A stretch of DNA of 40,000 nucleotides from Marivivens sp. LCG002 (GCF_030264275.1 NZ_CP127166.1:1-40000), one strand, 5' to 3'. Shown: positions 7,685 through 17,192, counted from the first letter of the stretch. Numbers and translations are program-made. The notes: generated from the letters alone by a model not told the origin.

Positions 7685-9499
7685 GTGTTCCCCTTGCACT
7701 CGGGCTCCCCATCCGCAAGATCAGCGGAACAGCCCGAGAAAGCGAAACCCGAAGTGCCAAGCCGATCCACAGTTCTCCAACGACTGGCCCTCCCCGAAGC
7801 GGGCATCCTCGACCAAGAACCCTTGTTCTGGAAGCGGACCCACGGCATTCGGCGGGACGGCGACGTGCTCCACTTTGCGGCGGGGTCCGATCTCGACCTC
7901 GGAGCCTATCTCAACGTCTTTCACCCGACCCAATGGCAAACCCACACGGGCGCGCAGGAATTCACCCTCGATCTGAACGGCCAAGGTCGCTTTATACTCA
8001 GCATCCGTGCGCATGGCCCCAACGCCGCCATTTCGGTTCGGCAAGAGATGGAGGTCACACTTCCCTTCCGCCTGACGCTCCCTGCACCGCAAGAGCCCGA
8101 GCTTTGGTCGCTCGCCCTTCACGCTTTGGAGCGGGGGCAGATCACCGCCTGCGACTGGTCCACCCCCCTTGCGCCCAAGCCGATCAAACTCGCCCTTTGC
8201 ATCACCACCTACCGCCGAGAGGCCGAGGTCGCACGAACGATCGCGCGGCTCCAAGATCTGATCATCAAACACGACCTTTCCGAACAGTTCACCCTCATCG
8301 TGATCGACAATGGACAGTCTCTAACCCTGCCCGAAACGCCCAAAACGACGGTGATCGCCAACCGCAATCTGGGGGGAAGCGGCGGCTTTGCCCGCGGGCT
8401 TCTCCATGCCCGCGACATCGGCGCGAGCCATTGTCTCTTTATGGACGACGACGCCTCTTGCCCGAGCGAAAGCCTCCTTCGGACCTTTGCGCTCCTGTCG
8501 CTTGCGCCCGATACCGCCGTCTGCGGCGCGATGATCGGCGCGGCGCATCCCAATCTCATGTGGGAAAACGGCGCCGTTTTCGAGGGCCGCTGCCGCCCAC
8601 AGTTCTCGGGCACCAACCTCGCCCGCATCGAAGACGTGACGGATATGGAGTTTTCCGCCCTCCGCCCCAAATCGGCGGGACACTATGGCGGCTGGTGGTT
8701 CTTTGCCTTCCCCGCGGGGAAGGTCGAAACGCTTCCCTATCCGTTCTTTGTGCGGGGCGACGACATCTCCTTTTCGCTCGCCAACACCTTTCATCAGATC
8801 ACCCTCGGCGGTGTCGTCTCGATCCAAGAGGATTTCAGCGACAAGGAATCCCCGCTCACCCAATATCTCGACCTGCGCAACCACCTCTCCCAGTATTTGG
8901 TGCACCCCTCGACCTGCCCGTCGCGCCTTGGCGCGGCAGGCTTCGCGCTCCGCTTCATCGGGCGGTCCCTTCTCAGGATGCACTACGAAACCTGCGAGGC
9001 CTTGCTCCTTGCCTGGTCGCATATGATCGAAACCCCCGATCTCTTTGAAACCGACCCCGAGGCCACCCAAGCCCGCGCCGAGGTTGCCGCTCTCTACAAG
9101 ACCGAGCGTTGGTCAGAAGACCGGATGCCCTCCGGTCTTCTCCCGCCCAAGCGCAATCCGCTCTGGAAACAGATCCTCTCACGTCTCACCCTGAACGGCC
9201 ATCTGGTGCCCTTCTGGACAAACATCGCGCCGAAAACCGCCGTCCATCCCAATGTCCGCGCACAGGTTTGGCCCGTCATGATGACTTCAGGCGCGCGCCT
9301 TTATGACCGAAGCGGCACCCGCGCCTATACCGTCACCCATTCCAAGCGTCGCTTTTTCGCGATCTCGCTGCGGGCCTTGGCCCTCGCGCTGCGCTGGACG
9401 CTGGCCTATCCGTCGATCCGTGCAAAACACCGCGCCTCCTATGCCCGCGCAACCCAAGAGCCCTATTGGCGCGGCGAATTTGAAAAACCTTTGAATTAA
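7685..9499 (+). CDS. GlfT2-like galactofuranosyltransferase (GT2)
   Basis: 604 residues with the architecture of mycobacterial GlfT2-type UDP-galactofuranosyltransferases: an N-terminal beta-rich domain (to about residue 160), a GT-A catalytic domain and a helical C-terminus. Motifs seen are LALCITTYRRE, IVIDNG, NLGGSGGFARG, the metal-binding MDDDAS (D254-D256), GGWWFFAFP and FVRGDDISFSLA (D359-D360). It should transfer galactofuranose from UDP-Galf in the cytoplasm; the mutase that makes UDP-Galf is at 15.1 kb. The start is a GTG 19 bases after the RuBisCO-like stop, with a weak ribosome site, so the true start may differ. One copy of the parS-like palindrome is embedded at 8706-8723, coding FPAGK. 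Confidence 0.82.
   Translation: MFPLHSGSPSARSAEQPEKAKPEVPSRSTVLQRLALPEAGILDQEPLFWKRTHGIRRDGDVLHFAAGSDLDLGAYLNVFHPTQWQTHTGAQEFTLDLNGQGRFILSIRAHGPNAAISVRQEMEVTLPFRLTLPAPQEPELWSLALHALERGQITACDWSTPLAPKPIKLALCITTYRREAEVARTIARLQDLIIKHDLSEQFTLIVIDNGQSLTLPETPKTTVIANRNLGGSGGFARGLLHARDIGASHCLFMDDDASCPSESLLRTFALLSLAPDTAVCGAMIGAAHPNLMWENGAVFEGRCRPQFSGTNLARIEDVTDMEFSALRPKSAGHYGGWWFFAFPAGKVETLPYPFFVRGDDISFSLANTFHQITLGGVVSIQEDFSDKESPLTQYLDLRNHLSQYLVHPSTCPSRLGAAGFALRFIGRSLLRMHYETCEALLLAWSHMIETPDLFETDPEATQARAEVAALYKTERWSEDRMPSGLLPPKRNPLWKQILSRLTLNGHLVPFWTNIAPKTAVHPNVRAQVWPVMMTSGARLYDRSGTRAYTVTHSKRRFFAISLRALALALRWTLAYPSIRAKHRASYARATQEPYWRGEFEKPLN
8706..8723. repeat. parS-like palindrome, distant copy (CCTTCCCCGCGGGGAAGG)
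   Basis: A perfect 18-bp palindrome containing the same 16-mer as the six copies at 22.7-25.6 kb. It lies inside the galactofuranosyltransferase gene, about 14 kb from the partition genes. Confidence 0.75.
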
Positions 9500-9598
9500 G
9501 TCCTCGGCAAAGGCCGCGTTTGTGCCCCGAACGCGCCGAGCAAAGGCACCTCCCGTGATGAACCCTGACCAAGGGAACATGAGCGGGAGCATGGGGGC

Positions 9599-11911
9599 AT
9601 GCCGGAACTTACGGTCGTCGGGGTCACGCCCGAGCTTGACACCTCGGGATCACATATCACACGGACCGGCAGCGCCGACATCGGGGGGCGGCACTTTGTC
9701 GTCGGCACCACACGGCTTGATGGTGGGATCCAGCTTTGGGAGGACGTGAACGGCGCTCTGATCGAACGGGGCACCCTCGCCTATTCCCGCCCGTGGTATC
9801 AGGGGTTCAGCGACACCGACCTTGCCCTTGACGGAACCACCCTCGCCGTCCTCGGTGGATCAAGCGGCGGAGTGGATCTTTTTACCATCACCGCCACAGG
9901 GGGCTTTGCCCCGCTCACGACGCTGACCTTTCCCGCCGATCCGACCGCCTTTGCGCTCGACAGGGACATCGGCGTCTTTTACGGCGGCGGTATGCTCTCC
10001 TCGGTGCGGCTTTCGGACGGGCAGACCCTTGCGAACGTCGCAGTGGGCCCGATCAGCGATCTTGCCTTCGCGCAATCCATGGTGATCACGCTCGACGCGC
10101 AGACCCACGCCGTTACAAGCTGGAGCATCGACCAAAACGGCGCACTGACCCTTGCCGCCACCCTCGGTGCCGCCGACGGTCTTGCCATCCACGCCCCGAC
10201 CGTCGTCAGAACCACGGTGATCGAGGGGACGACCTATGCCATCGTCGGTTCAAGCGGCACAGGCTCCCTCACCGTGCTCGAAGTGGGCGTAAACGGTGCC
10301 CTGACCCAGACCGACCACCTGATCGACACGCTCGACACCCGTTTCGCGGGGATCACCGCGCTGGATCTCGTGGTAAAGGACGGGATCACCTATCTTGCGG
10401 CGGGGGGCGCGGATGACGGCATCACGCTCTTTTCGCTCGTCGCTGGTGGCCGCCTCGTTCCGCTGGCAAGTCTTGAGGATACGACCGCGCTCACCCTCGC
10501 GGGACCCAGCGCCCTCACCCTTAGCCCCACCCCCGACGGGCTCCTGATCCATATCGCATCAAGCAGCGAATACGGCATCACGACACTCCTCTATGAAACA
10601 GGCGGCGGCGCGGCGATCCACGCAAGCAGCGGCGACCCGACCTTCGGCACAGGCGGCGCGGATGTCCTCTATGGCGCGGACGGAACCGACACGCTCTTCG
10701 GCGGCATGGGCGACGATCTCCTGATCGACGGCGCAGGCACGGACACGCTTTACGGCGGCGCGGGCGCGGATACCTTTGTCCTCAACTTCGATGGGGTGAC
10801 GGATCACATCCACGACTTCGAACTCGGCAAGGACCGCATCGACCTTTCGGCTTGGCCCATGCTGATGACCATGGCCCAGCTCTTTGTCGAAGAAACGGCG
10901 GTCGGTCTTCGGCTTCGCTATGGTGCGTCGGAAATTGTCGACATCATCACGAATACCATCACGCCCGATGACATCGCCTCGTCTCTCCTCCTGTCGGGTC
11001 GCTATCTCTTTGACCCTCTGCCCGGATTTGCGGGTCCCGTCGGTGATCCGATGACCGCGCCGACCATCGCCGACTACTATGATCCGCCGCCCGATCTCGT
11101 CATCCCCAATCCCGACATGATCCAAGGCACCATCGCCGCCGATCTCCTTTGGGGCACAAGCAGCGCCAATACGATCAGCGGCTCGGGCGGTGACGATACC
11201 ATTTCGGGCGGTGACGGCGACGATCTCCTTTTCGGCAACGCAGGCAACGACACCCTACGCGGCGAGAACGGGCACGACAGGCTCCTTGGCGGCAAAGGCA
11301 ATGACACGCTCTTAGGAGGAGAGGGCAACGACTGGCTCAAAGGGCGCGGCGGTCAGGATTACCTGAGCGGCGGCGAAGGGGACGATACCCTCCTCGGCGG
11401 TCTCGGCGACGATCAACTCGAAGGGGACGGCGGCGCCGACGCGCTCTTCGGCAGACAGGGCAACGACAGGCTCCTCGGAGGAACGGGCGACGACATCCTG
11501 CGCGGCGGCAAGGACAACGACCACCTCAGCGGCGGCGCGGGCGATGACGATCTGCGCGGCAATGGCGGCAACGACATCCTCTACGGCGAAGCAGGGAACG
11601 ACCGTCTTTGGGGCGGGGCGGGCAACGATACGCTCAACGGGGGCGGTGGCGACGACACCCTCAAGGGAGGAGAGGGGCGCGACACCTTTGTCTTTTTCTC
11701 GGGCATCGACACCATCCGAGATTTCGACCCGACCGAGGATGTGCTCTATCTCCACAGCTCGCTTGCCGGCGGACAGACCGCCGCCGCGCTTGTCGAGCGT
11801 TCCGCAAACGTCCAGAGCGATGGCGTCCATTTCGACTTCGGCGCGCATGAACTCATCCTGTCGCATCTCAAATCGACAGCGGGCCTCGAAGCCGTGGTCA
11901 CGCTCTATTAG
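9599..11911 (+). CDS. RTX (hemolysin-type Ca-binding repeat) secreted protein with beta-propeller-like N-terminus
   Basis: 770 residues. The first half (to about residue 340) has repeated beta-strand segments of beta-propeller type with no recognised catalytic motif. A short RTX block follows (about 348-395), ending ADTFVLNFDGVTDHIHDFELGKDRIDLSAW. After a spacer comes a long nonapeptide block (about 505-695) of GGxGxDxLx units, ending DTFVFFSGIDTIRDFDPTEDVLYL. These repeats fold on calcium outside the cell and are exported by type I secretion with an uncleaved C-terminal signal. No type I transporter is in the window. The gene lies among capsule genes and may encode a surface or matrix adhesin. 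Its 3' end overlaps the convergent sulfotransferase-like gene by 14 bases. Confidence 0.85.
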   Translation: MPELTVVGVTPELDTSGSHITRTGSADIGGRHFVVGTTRLDGGIQLWEDVNGALIERGTLAYSRPWYQGFSDTDLALDGTTLAVLGGSSGGVDLFTITATGGFAPLTTLTFPADPTAFALDRDIGVFYGGGMLSSVRLSDGQTLANVAVGPISDLAFAQSMVITLDAQTHAVTSWSIDQNGALTLAATLGAADGLAIHAPTVVRTTVIEGTTYAIVGSSGTGSLTVLEVGVNGALTQTDHLIDTLDTRFAGITALDLVVKDGITYLAAGGADDGITLFSLVAGGRLVPLASLEDTTALTLAGPSALTLSPTPDGLLIHIASSSEYGITTLLYETGGGAAIHASSGDPTFGTGGADVLYGADGTDTLFGGMGDDLLIDGAGTDTLYGGAGADTFVLNFDGVTDHIHDFELGKDRIDLSAWPMLMTMAQLFVEETAVGLRLRYGASEIVDIITNTITPDDIASSLLLSGRYLFDPLPGFAGPVGDPMTAPTIADYYDPPPDLVIPNPDMIQGTIAADLLWGTSSANTISGSGGDDTISGGDGDDLLFGNAGNDTLRGENGHDRLLGGKGNDTLLGGEGNDWLKGRGGQDYLSGGEGDDTLLGGLGDDQLEGDGGADALFGRQGNDRLLGGTGDDILRGGKDNDHLSGGAGDDDLRGNGGNDILYGEAGNDRLWGGAGNDTLNGGGGDDTLKGGEGRDTFVFFSGIDTIRDFDPTEDVLYLHSSLAGGQTAAALVERSANVQSDGVHFDFGAHELILSHLKSTAGLEAVVTLY

Positions 11912-12893
11912 GGACGAAAACCACCTCGAGAATCTCATCCCGCGTCGCCGAATGGGCAAGCTCGGACATGGCCCGCGCCGCGGCTTCGGCAGCGGCAAGC
12001 TCTGCCGCACTGAAGTAAAGCTCGGCCTGAAGCTGGAGCGGGCGGTCCATCGCATGGGCTTCGGCCCGCGCAATGGCATCGACGAACCCTGTCCCGCCGA
12101 TCCAGTGGCGATCGACCAGCCCCGCATCCTCAAGCAACTCGGATCGCACCAACTGGGCAATCCCCTTGGGAAGATAGACATCACTCCCGCGCGCGCCGCC
12201 CCTTTGCACCAAGGCACGGGCCATGATCCGCCCGAAGCGCCCCCGCTCACCGCGCTTGATCCCAAGATCCTTGAGCCGCAAATGCGTCCATCGCAAGAGC
12301 GCCAGTTCTTCGAGTTTGAGGCTCTCGTTGCGCCGCGGCAGCCCCTTGGCCGCATCCCCGCCAAGCCGCGTGACCAAACGCCCAAGCCCATCGGCGTCAA
12401 AGGCATCCACAGAAAGACCCACCCCGAAAACCGCCCGCCAGCGCCCCAACCTCTCGTGGTAATGGAGCCTGCGCCGTTCGATCATCCGATCCGCGAATTT
12501 CCGCAAAGGACCAAGCGCATCACCGAGTTTGATATGCTCGCAATACCGCGACAGGATTGCATCAGCATGGGGACGGATCAGCGCGTGGACCTGCACCTCG
12601 ACGGCCTTCGGAAAGAGCGCCGCAACCGCCTCGGGTTCCACGAATTCAAGATGCTCGGCCGAAAGCACCAGCCACTCGGCACCCTTTTCCTCGGCCTCGG
12701 CGAGATAGGCGGCGATCAGCGCCTGCGCCTTTTGCGGGGTCCCTTCGGTCAAAGCATGGGCAAGCGCATTGTGGTTGAGCCCGCGTCCGGGATAAAGCCC
12801 GCCCGCAATCCCGCCCGTGACCAAGGCGGTCTGCAACGCGGTCGTCGCCGTGCGGCAGTCCCCGATATGAAGATCAATCCGCCGTATCATCAT
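11898..12893 (-). CDS. Sulfotransferase-like protein with a diverged P-loop
   Basis: 331 residues. It is a paralogue of the next gene upstream in the operon, sharing an N-terminal HIGDC motif, LSAEHLEFVEP and RPHADAILSRYCEHIK. The last resembles the 3'-phosphate-binding Arg/Ser motif of PAPS-dependent sulfotransferases. The expected KTGST 5'-phosphosulfate loop is RTATT here, so activity may be lost or altered. The start at 12893 (MMIRRI) overlaps the upstream stop by about 20 bases; an earlier start at 12914 is in frame. It is the last gene of a three-gene operon, probably modifying the local polysaccharide. Confidence 0.6.
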   Translation of the reverse strand: MMIRRIDLHIGDCRTATTALQTALVTGGIAGGLYPGRGLNHNALAHALTEGTPQKAQALIAAYLAEAEEKGAEWLVLSAEHLEFVEPEAVAALFPKAVEVQVHALIRPHADAILSRYCEHIKLGDALGPLRKFADRMIERRRLHYHERLGRWRAVFGVGLSVDAFDADGLGRLVTRLGGDAAKGLPRRNESLKLEELALLRWTHLRLKDLGIKRGERGRFGRIMARALVQRGGARGSDVYLPKGIAQLVRSELLEDAGLVDRHWIGGTGFVDAIARAEAHAMDRPLQLQAELYFSAAELAAAEAAARAMSELAHSATRDEILEVVFVPNRA

Positions 12894-13929
12894 ATCCCCG
12901 CAATCTCTCGGCAATCCGCGCGTTAGACGGCGATCCCTTGATGAAATTCTGCCTTAGAACCTGCGAGACGACACCGGGTCTCTCGGCCAGAAGCGGCTCG
13001 ATCGTTCGGGCCATAGCCAGCGCAACGGCCAAGGTCTCGGGCGTGAAATACCGTCCAACCTCGAGCGACTGCGGCGCCTCTGCCGCAGCGTCGACAGAAG
13101 CCGTAAGCGCGGGGCTAAGGATCGGCCTGCCGAAAAAAACACGGTCCGTTTCGGCGGCATCCTCGCGGTATGCCTCGGCCACCGCTTCGGCCAGCTTGCG
13201 ATCCATCACAGGCACCAATGTGCCGATATCAACCATCGCACGGGCAAGGTTGCGCCCCAGCGCGGTGCGCGCGGCTTTACTCTCGCTCTCGCGTCCGAGC
13301 ACATCAAAGAGTGCACGAAGGAGCGCCAGAACCTCGACTTTCGGCACAGGATTGCGGCGGAGCGCAGCGCCCGCCCGCGCGCCCTGCCCGATGGCGTGCT
13401 CCATGAAATCGGCGACCACATCCCCTTGGACCAACTCGGCCGAGGCAAAGGGACGGAGCACAAACGACACCCCGAATGCAGAGCGCCACCGCCCGAACCG
13501 CTCGGCATAGAAAAGCCGTCGACGGTTGAGCATCGCCCCATGAAACTGGCCCGCGTCACCGCGCAGGTTGCCGATCTTCACGTTCTCGCAATAGCGCGAA
13601 AACAAGGCTTCGGCATGGGGGCGCGCATAGGCAATGACCGTAATCTCGTCCGGCCAAAAGCGGCGGATCGCCTCGGCCAAGGGCGCAGGATCGACGAATT
13701 CGAAGTGCTCGGCCGACAGCACCGTGATCCCCTCGCCTGCCGCATTCAACAGATCGCGAAGCGGCGCAGGGTCTCCCCCGTCAAAGGCGCGTGAAATCGG
13801 GATGTGGTTCGCATCGGCGGGAAAATGGAGCGGCATCGCAACGCCCGTAAACTCCCCACGACGCAGCGCCTCTTGGATCGAGGTAGACCCCGTTTTGCAA
13901 TCCCCGATATGAAGAACAAGACGTCTCAT
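12874..13929 (-). CDS. Sulfotransferase-like protein
   Basis: 351 residues. The N-terminus MRRLVLHIGDCKTGSTSIQEAL carries the KTGST phosphosulfate-binding loop of the sulfotransferase superfamily. YARPHAEALFSRYCEN fits the 3'-phosphate-binding Arg/Ser motif. Together these support PAPS-dependent transfer of sulfate, most likely to a sugar hydroxyl of the polysaccharide made by this locus. Its ATG overlaps the stop of the upstream sulfotransferase gene (ATGA), showing translational coupling. It is clearly related to the downstream gene at 11898 but keeps the intact loop. The acceptor is unknown, and sulfotransferase-fold proteins without sulfotransferase activity exist. Confidence 0.68.
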   Translation of the reverse strand: MRRLVLHIGDCKTGSTSIQEALRRGEFTGVAMPLHFPADANHIPISRAFDGGDPAPLRDLLNAAGEGITVLSAEHFEFVDPAPLAEAIRRFWPDEITVIAYARPHAEALFSRYCENVKIGNLRGDAGQFHGAMLNRRRLFYAERFGRWRSAFGVSFVLRPFASAELVQGDVVADFMEHAIGQGARAGAALRRNPVPKVEVLALLRALFDVLGRESESKAARTALGRNLARAMVDIGTLVPVMDRKLAEAVAEAYREDAAETDRVFFGRPILSPALTASVDAAAEAPQSLEVGRYFTPETLAVALAMARTIEPLLAERPGVVSQVLRQNFIKGSPSNARIAERLRGYDDTAD

Positions 13930-14966
13930 CGCTGGCGCTCCAACCAGTCAGTTTGCGGGCATTGCCCCGTCGCGAGAAGACGCTCGATCACCACGGGCCG
14001 AAGCGCCTCCTCCGCAAAGGGAAGCGGCTCGACGCTTTGGTCGAGATCGTCGAAAAACGCCGCCCGCCCCGTCAGCGCAGAGAGCCAATCATGCACAGGC
14101 TCGAACCCGCGTCTGATCTCGCGGCGGGCCTTGTGTCCCAAAAGCTCGATCTGGTCCGAAGTTGGAAGGTCGATCCGCACCCGATGGAGCCAATCGAGCA
14201 TGCCTCGGCCTCCTTCGGGCCCAAGCTCGATGACGGCGCGGCGCGCAATCTCGGCAAAGCCGCGATGTAGCCCAACATTCTGCGCAGTTTCGGCAAGCGA
14301 CAGCCCAAGCCGCCTCCCGAACCAACTCGGGAGCCCGCCCGCCGCCTTGACCTCGGCATAGGGGACAACGTGCAGCACTTCGAACCGATCCATCCAAGGC
14401 GCGATCATCTTGCGGTAATCAAGATGGATTGTGCCTGCATAGTGTCGAATCTCCTCGGCGATCGGCCCGACGTGATGTCCAAAGCGGAGCCGCTGGAGAT
14501 GCCAAGATACGAGATAATCATCGGGACGGCGCAGAACGACGACAACCTCGGCCTTTGGCCCCGCAATCCTGGCGATCTCGTCGATATGACCGCCGGAGAT
14601 CGCCCCGAAGTTGGCAAAAACCTCCGAGGCAAGGATAAGCCGCTTGGGCGCAAACCGCGCCACCTGTTCGGCGATGGCATGTTCCATCTGCGTGCTATGG
14701 GGCAGCATCGGGTGAAAGTCGGGAACGGGGCCGCCGCCCCCTTCGGCGATCATCTTGAACCCGAGCGCATTATGCCCTTGGGCGTAATTGAGCGGAGCGG
14801 CCCCACCCCGCCCCGCAAGAGCAGCGGCAAGATAGGCCATCCCCTGAAATTCGACCGCAGGATAAAGCACCCCCTCGGACACAAGCCGCGCCGCATCAAC
14901 GGCAAGCGCATGTTGCAGAGCGGTCGAGCCCGTCTTGTGATGGCCTATGAAAATCGTGCTCTGCAT
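13926..14966 (-). CDS. Sulfotransferase family protein
   Basis: 346 residues with the clearest sulfotransferase signatures of the three: FIGHHKTGSTALQ at the N-terminus (phosphosulfate loop) and VVVLRRPDDYLVSWHLQRL around residue 150, the RxP...S 3'-phosphate-binding motif. A cytoplasmic PAPS-dependent transferase acting on capsule glycan or a lipid-linked precursor is the likely role. It is the first gene of the three-gene operon and is divergent from glf, with about 120 bases between the starts. It is only distantly similar to the other two, so they are not simple tandem duplicates of it. Confidence 0.72.
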   Translation of the reverse strand: MQSTIFIGHHKTGSTALQHALAVDAARLVSEGVLYPAVEFQGMAYLAAALAGRGGAAPLNYAQGHNALGFKMIAEGGGGPVPDFHPMLPHSTQMEHAIAEQVARFAPKRLILASEVFANFGAISGGHIDEIARIAGPKAEVVVVLRRPDDYLVSWHLQRLRFGHHVGPIAEEIRHYAGTIHLDYRKMIAPWMDRFEVLHVVPYAEVKAAGGLPSWFGRRLGLSLAETAQNVGLHRGFAEIARRAVIELGPEGGRGMLDWLHRVRIDLPTSDQIELLGHKARREIRRGFEPVHDWLSALTGRAAFFDDLDQSVEPLPFAEEALRPVVIERLLATGQCPQTDWLERQR

Positions 14967-15086
14967 TAACCTGCCGTTTGCCTGCTATCCTTATTCTGCT
15001 CGTGCCCCATCCCAAAAGGCAAGGGGCGGGATTTGCGCAACGGGTCCCGCCGCGCTATCTCTCTATCACCAGAACAAAGAGACCGC

Positions 15087-16232
15087 ATGTCCCGCAACAT
15101 CATCATCATAGGCGCAGGGCTCACCGGTGCGGTGATCGCACGCCAACTTGCGGACAGCGGCACCTGTTCCATCACGCTTTTCGAGCGTCGGGATCATCTT
15201 GCGGGAAATTGCTTTACGTTTCGTGACCCCGCTTCGGGGACGATGCTGCACAAATACGGGCCGCACATCTTTCACACCAATGACACCGAGGTCTGGACCT
15301 ATGTCCAGCGGTTCGCCCTCTTCGAGCCCTTCAAGCATCGGGTCGTTGCGCGCTATCAGGGGCGGGACTACGGGCTTCCCGTCAATCTCGACACGATCAA
15401 TGCCTTCTACGGCACCCAATTCACCAGCGACGAGGCGCGGGACTTTATCGCCTCGCGGTGCCTCAAACTCGCCCGCCCCGCCGCCAATGCCGAAGAACAA
15501 GCGCTCAGCACGCTCGGCCACGAATTGTTCAATGCCTTTTACAAGGGCTATATCGCCAAACAGTGGAGCCGCCCGCCAAGCGATCTGCCCGCTTCTGTGG
15601 CCGCCCGCCTGCCGATGCGCTTCGACCGCGAGGATTGCTATTTCGGTCACAAGCATCAGGGCCAGCCAAGGTTCGGCTACACCGCTCTGGTCGAGGCGCT
15701 TCTCGATCATCCCGCGATCACGGTCCACACCGAAACCGAAATCACCCGCGCCGATCTGCGCAGCGGCGACCACGTGTTCTGGAGCGGGCCGCTCGACGCC
15801 TATTTCGACCATGCCGAAGGGCGGCTCGGCTATCGCACCTTGCGCTTCGAGGAACTGCGTGCCCCCACCCCGATTCAGGGACGTGCCGTGGTGAATTATT
15901 CCGACCCCGACGTGCCATGGACCCGCATCGCCGAGCACAGCTTTTTCACCCCGTGGGAAACCCCGCGCGAGGCGGTGGCCTTTCGCGAATATGCCGACGA
16001 TTGCAGCCCCGAGGACGAGCCCTTCTATCCGATCCGCCTGATCAGTGAAAAAGCCGTCCTCGCCCGCTACATCGAGCGGGCAAAAGCCGAGAAAAACATC
16101 ACCTTTGCGGGCCGTATGGGAACCTATCGCTATATCGACATGGACATTGCCGTGCGCGAAGCCTTGGATTGCGCCGCACAATTCCTGCGTGCCCCCGATG
16201 ATATGCCTGTCTTTTCGGCCTCTCCGATCTGA
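15087..16232 (+). CDS. glf: UDP-galactopyranose mutase
   Basis: 381 residues, the usual length. This flavoenzyme interconverts UDP-galactopyranose and UDP-galactofuranose. Visible features: the FAD-binding NIIIIGAGLTGAVIARQL at the N-terminus, HKYGPHIFHTND, KGYIAKQW, FGYTALVEALL and the C-terminal FAGRMGTYRYIDMD that closes the FAD site. The start at 15087 begins the Rossmann motif directly; an upstream in-frame start at 15033 would add residues with no family support. It overlaps the next glycosyltransferase by one base (TGATG). It supplies UDP-Galf for the two GT2 enzymes of this locus. Confidence 0.95.
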   Translation: MSRNIIIIGAGLTGAVIARQLADSGTCSITLFERRDHLAGNCFTFRDPASGTMLHKYGPHIFHTNDTEVWTYVQRFALFEPFKHRVVARYQGRDYGLPVNLDTINAFYGTQFTSDEARDFIASRCLKLARPAANAEEQALSTLGHELFNAFYKGYIAKQWSRPPSDLPASVAARLPMRFDREDCYFGHKHQGQPRFGYTALVEALLDHPAITVHTETEITRADLRSGDHVFWSGPLDAYFDHAEGRLGYRTLRFEELRAPTPIQGRAVVNYSDPDVPWTRIAEHSFFTPWETPREAVAFREYADDCSPEDEPFYPIRLISEKAVLARYIERAKAEKNITFAGRMGTYRYIDMDIAVREALDCAAQFLRAPDDMPVFSASPI

Positions 16233-17113
16233 TGCGGTTCGCGGCTGTCATTGTCACCCATGATCGTCTGGCGCTTTTGACGCGGACCCTGCCGCTCTGT
16301 CTTGCCGAACCCTTTGACCGTGTGGTCATCGTCGACAATGCGTCGAGCGACGGCACCGCGGAATTCCTCGCAACGCAATCGGACCCAAGGCTCGATATCC
16401 TGACCCTGCCCGAGAATACGGGCGGCGCGGGCGGTTTTGCAGCGGGGATGAAGCATGCGGCCGCGCTTGATGTGGATTGGGTCGTGCTTCTCGATGACGA
16501 CGCCTTTCCCAATCAGGGGACGCTTGCCGCCTTCGAAACCCACCTGCCCGAGACTGCGGCTTCGGGGATGGTCGCCGCGCGGGTCGATACCGAAAGCGGC
16601 ACGCGTCATCCCCTCAATCGCCCGACGCGTGTTCCGTTCCTTTCGGTCAAAGCCTTCGTGAAATGGATCATGGGCACACCGCGTTTTCCGAACGCTTCGG
16701 GTCCGGTCGATACGCTTTCCTTCGTCGGGGCCTTCATTCGGCCCGAAACCATTCGGCGGCACGGCCTTCCCGACCCGCGCCTTTTCATCGGCGGCGACGA
16801 CACCGCCTATGCCCTCCGTCTGGGGCGGGCGGGGCTGGTGCATCACACCCTTGAAGAGGTGCGCTTTACCCATCTCGGCGGCCACTCGGACCCAAGCCCG
16901 ACCCGCGCCTTTTATTCCGCGCGCAACCGCGTTCTTGTCACGCTCGACCTGATGCCTTGGCTGCTGCCTTTGGTGATGATCAGACACTATCTTCGCACTA
17001 AATCACGTGTGAGCGTCCAAAACCGCACCGAAATTCTCCGCGCCACGCGGGGCGGGATGTCCGCGGGAATCAGGGCGTTTCGCGCCTATCGGTCGGGCGA
17101 CCCGCTCCCCTAG
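16232..17113 (+). CDS. GT2 glycosyltransferase, GlfT1-like
   Basis: 293 residues with a GT-A fold: AAVIVTHDRLALLTRTL, VIVDNASSDGT, NTGGAGGFAAG, LLDDDAFP (metal-binding D88-D90), FVGAFIRPE and FIGGDDTAYALRLG. The NxGGxGGF and GGDD motifs are those of galactofuranosyl- and rhamnosyl-type GT2 enzymes related to GlfT1. Its start overlaps the glf stop, so the two are translationally coupled and it probably uses UDP-Galf. It could add the first Galf unit on which the larger GlfT2-like enzyme extends, by analogy with mycobacteria; that division of labour is inference. Confidence 0.8.
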   Translation: MRFAAVIVTHDRLALLTRTLPLCLAEPFDRVVIVDNASSDGTAEFLATQSDPRLDILTLPENTGGAGGFAAGMKHAAALDVDWVVLLDDDAFPNQGTLAAFETHLPETAASGMVAARVDTESGTRHPLNRPTRVPFLSVKAFVKWIMGTPRFPNASGPVDTLSFVGAFIRPETIRRHGLPDPRLFIGGDDTAYALRLGRAGLVHHTLEEVRFTHLGGHSDPSPTRAFYSARNRVLVTLDLMPWLLPLVMIRHYLRTKSRVSVQNRTEILRATRGGMSAGIRAFRAYRSGDPLP

Positions 17114-17192
17114 GGCGCGCAACGTTCGCTCCCTTCACCAATCCATAAACCAAGAGCGGCAGCATGTGCCTATCCAGCCAAAAGGAACGCAC

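Noticed and set aside
10640-11690. CRISPR or tandem-repeat locus suggested by repeated GGCGGC...GACGAC units
   Set aside because: The periodicity is 27 bases in frame with RTX nonapeptides; it is protein repeat coding.
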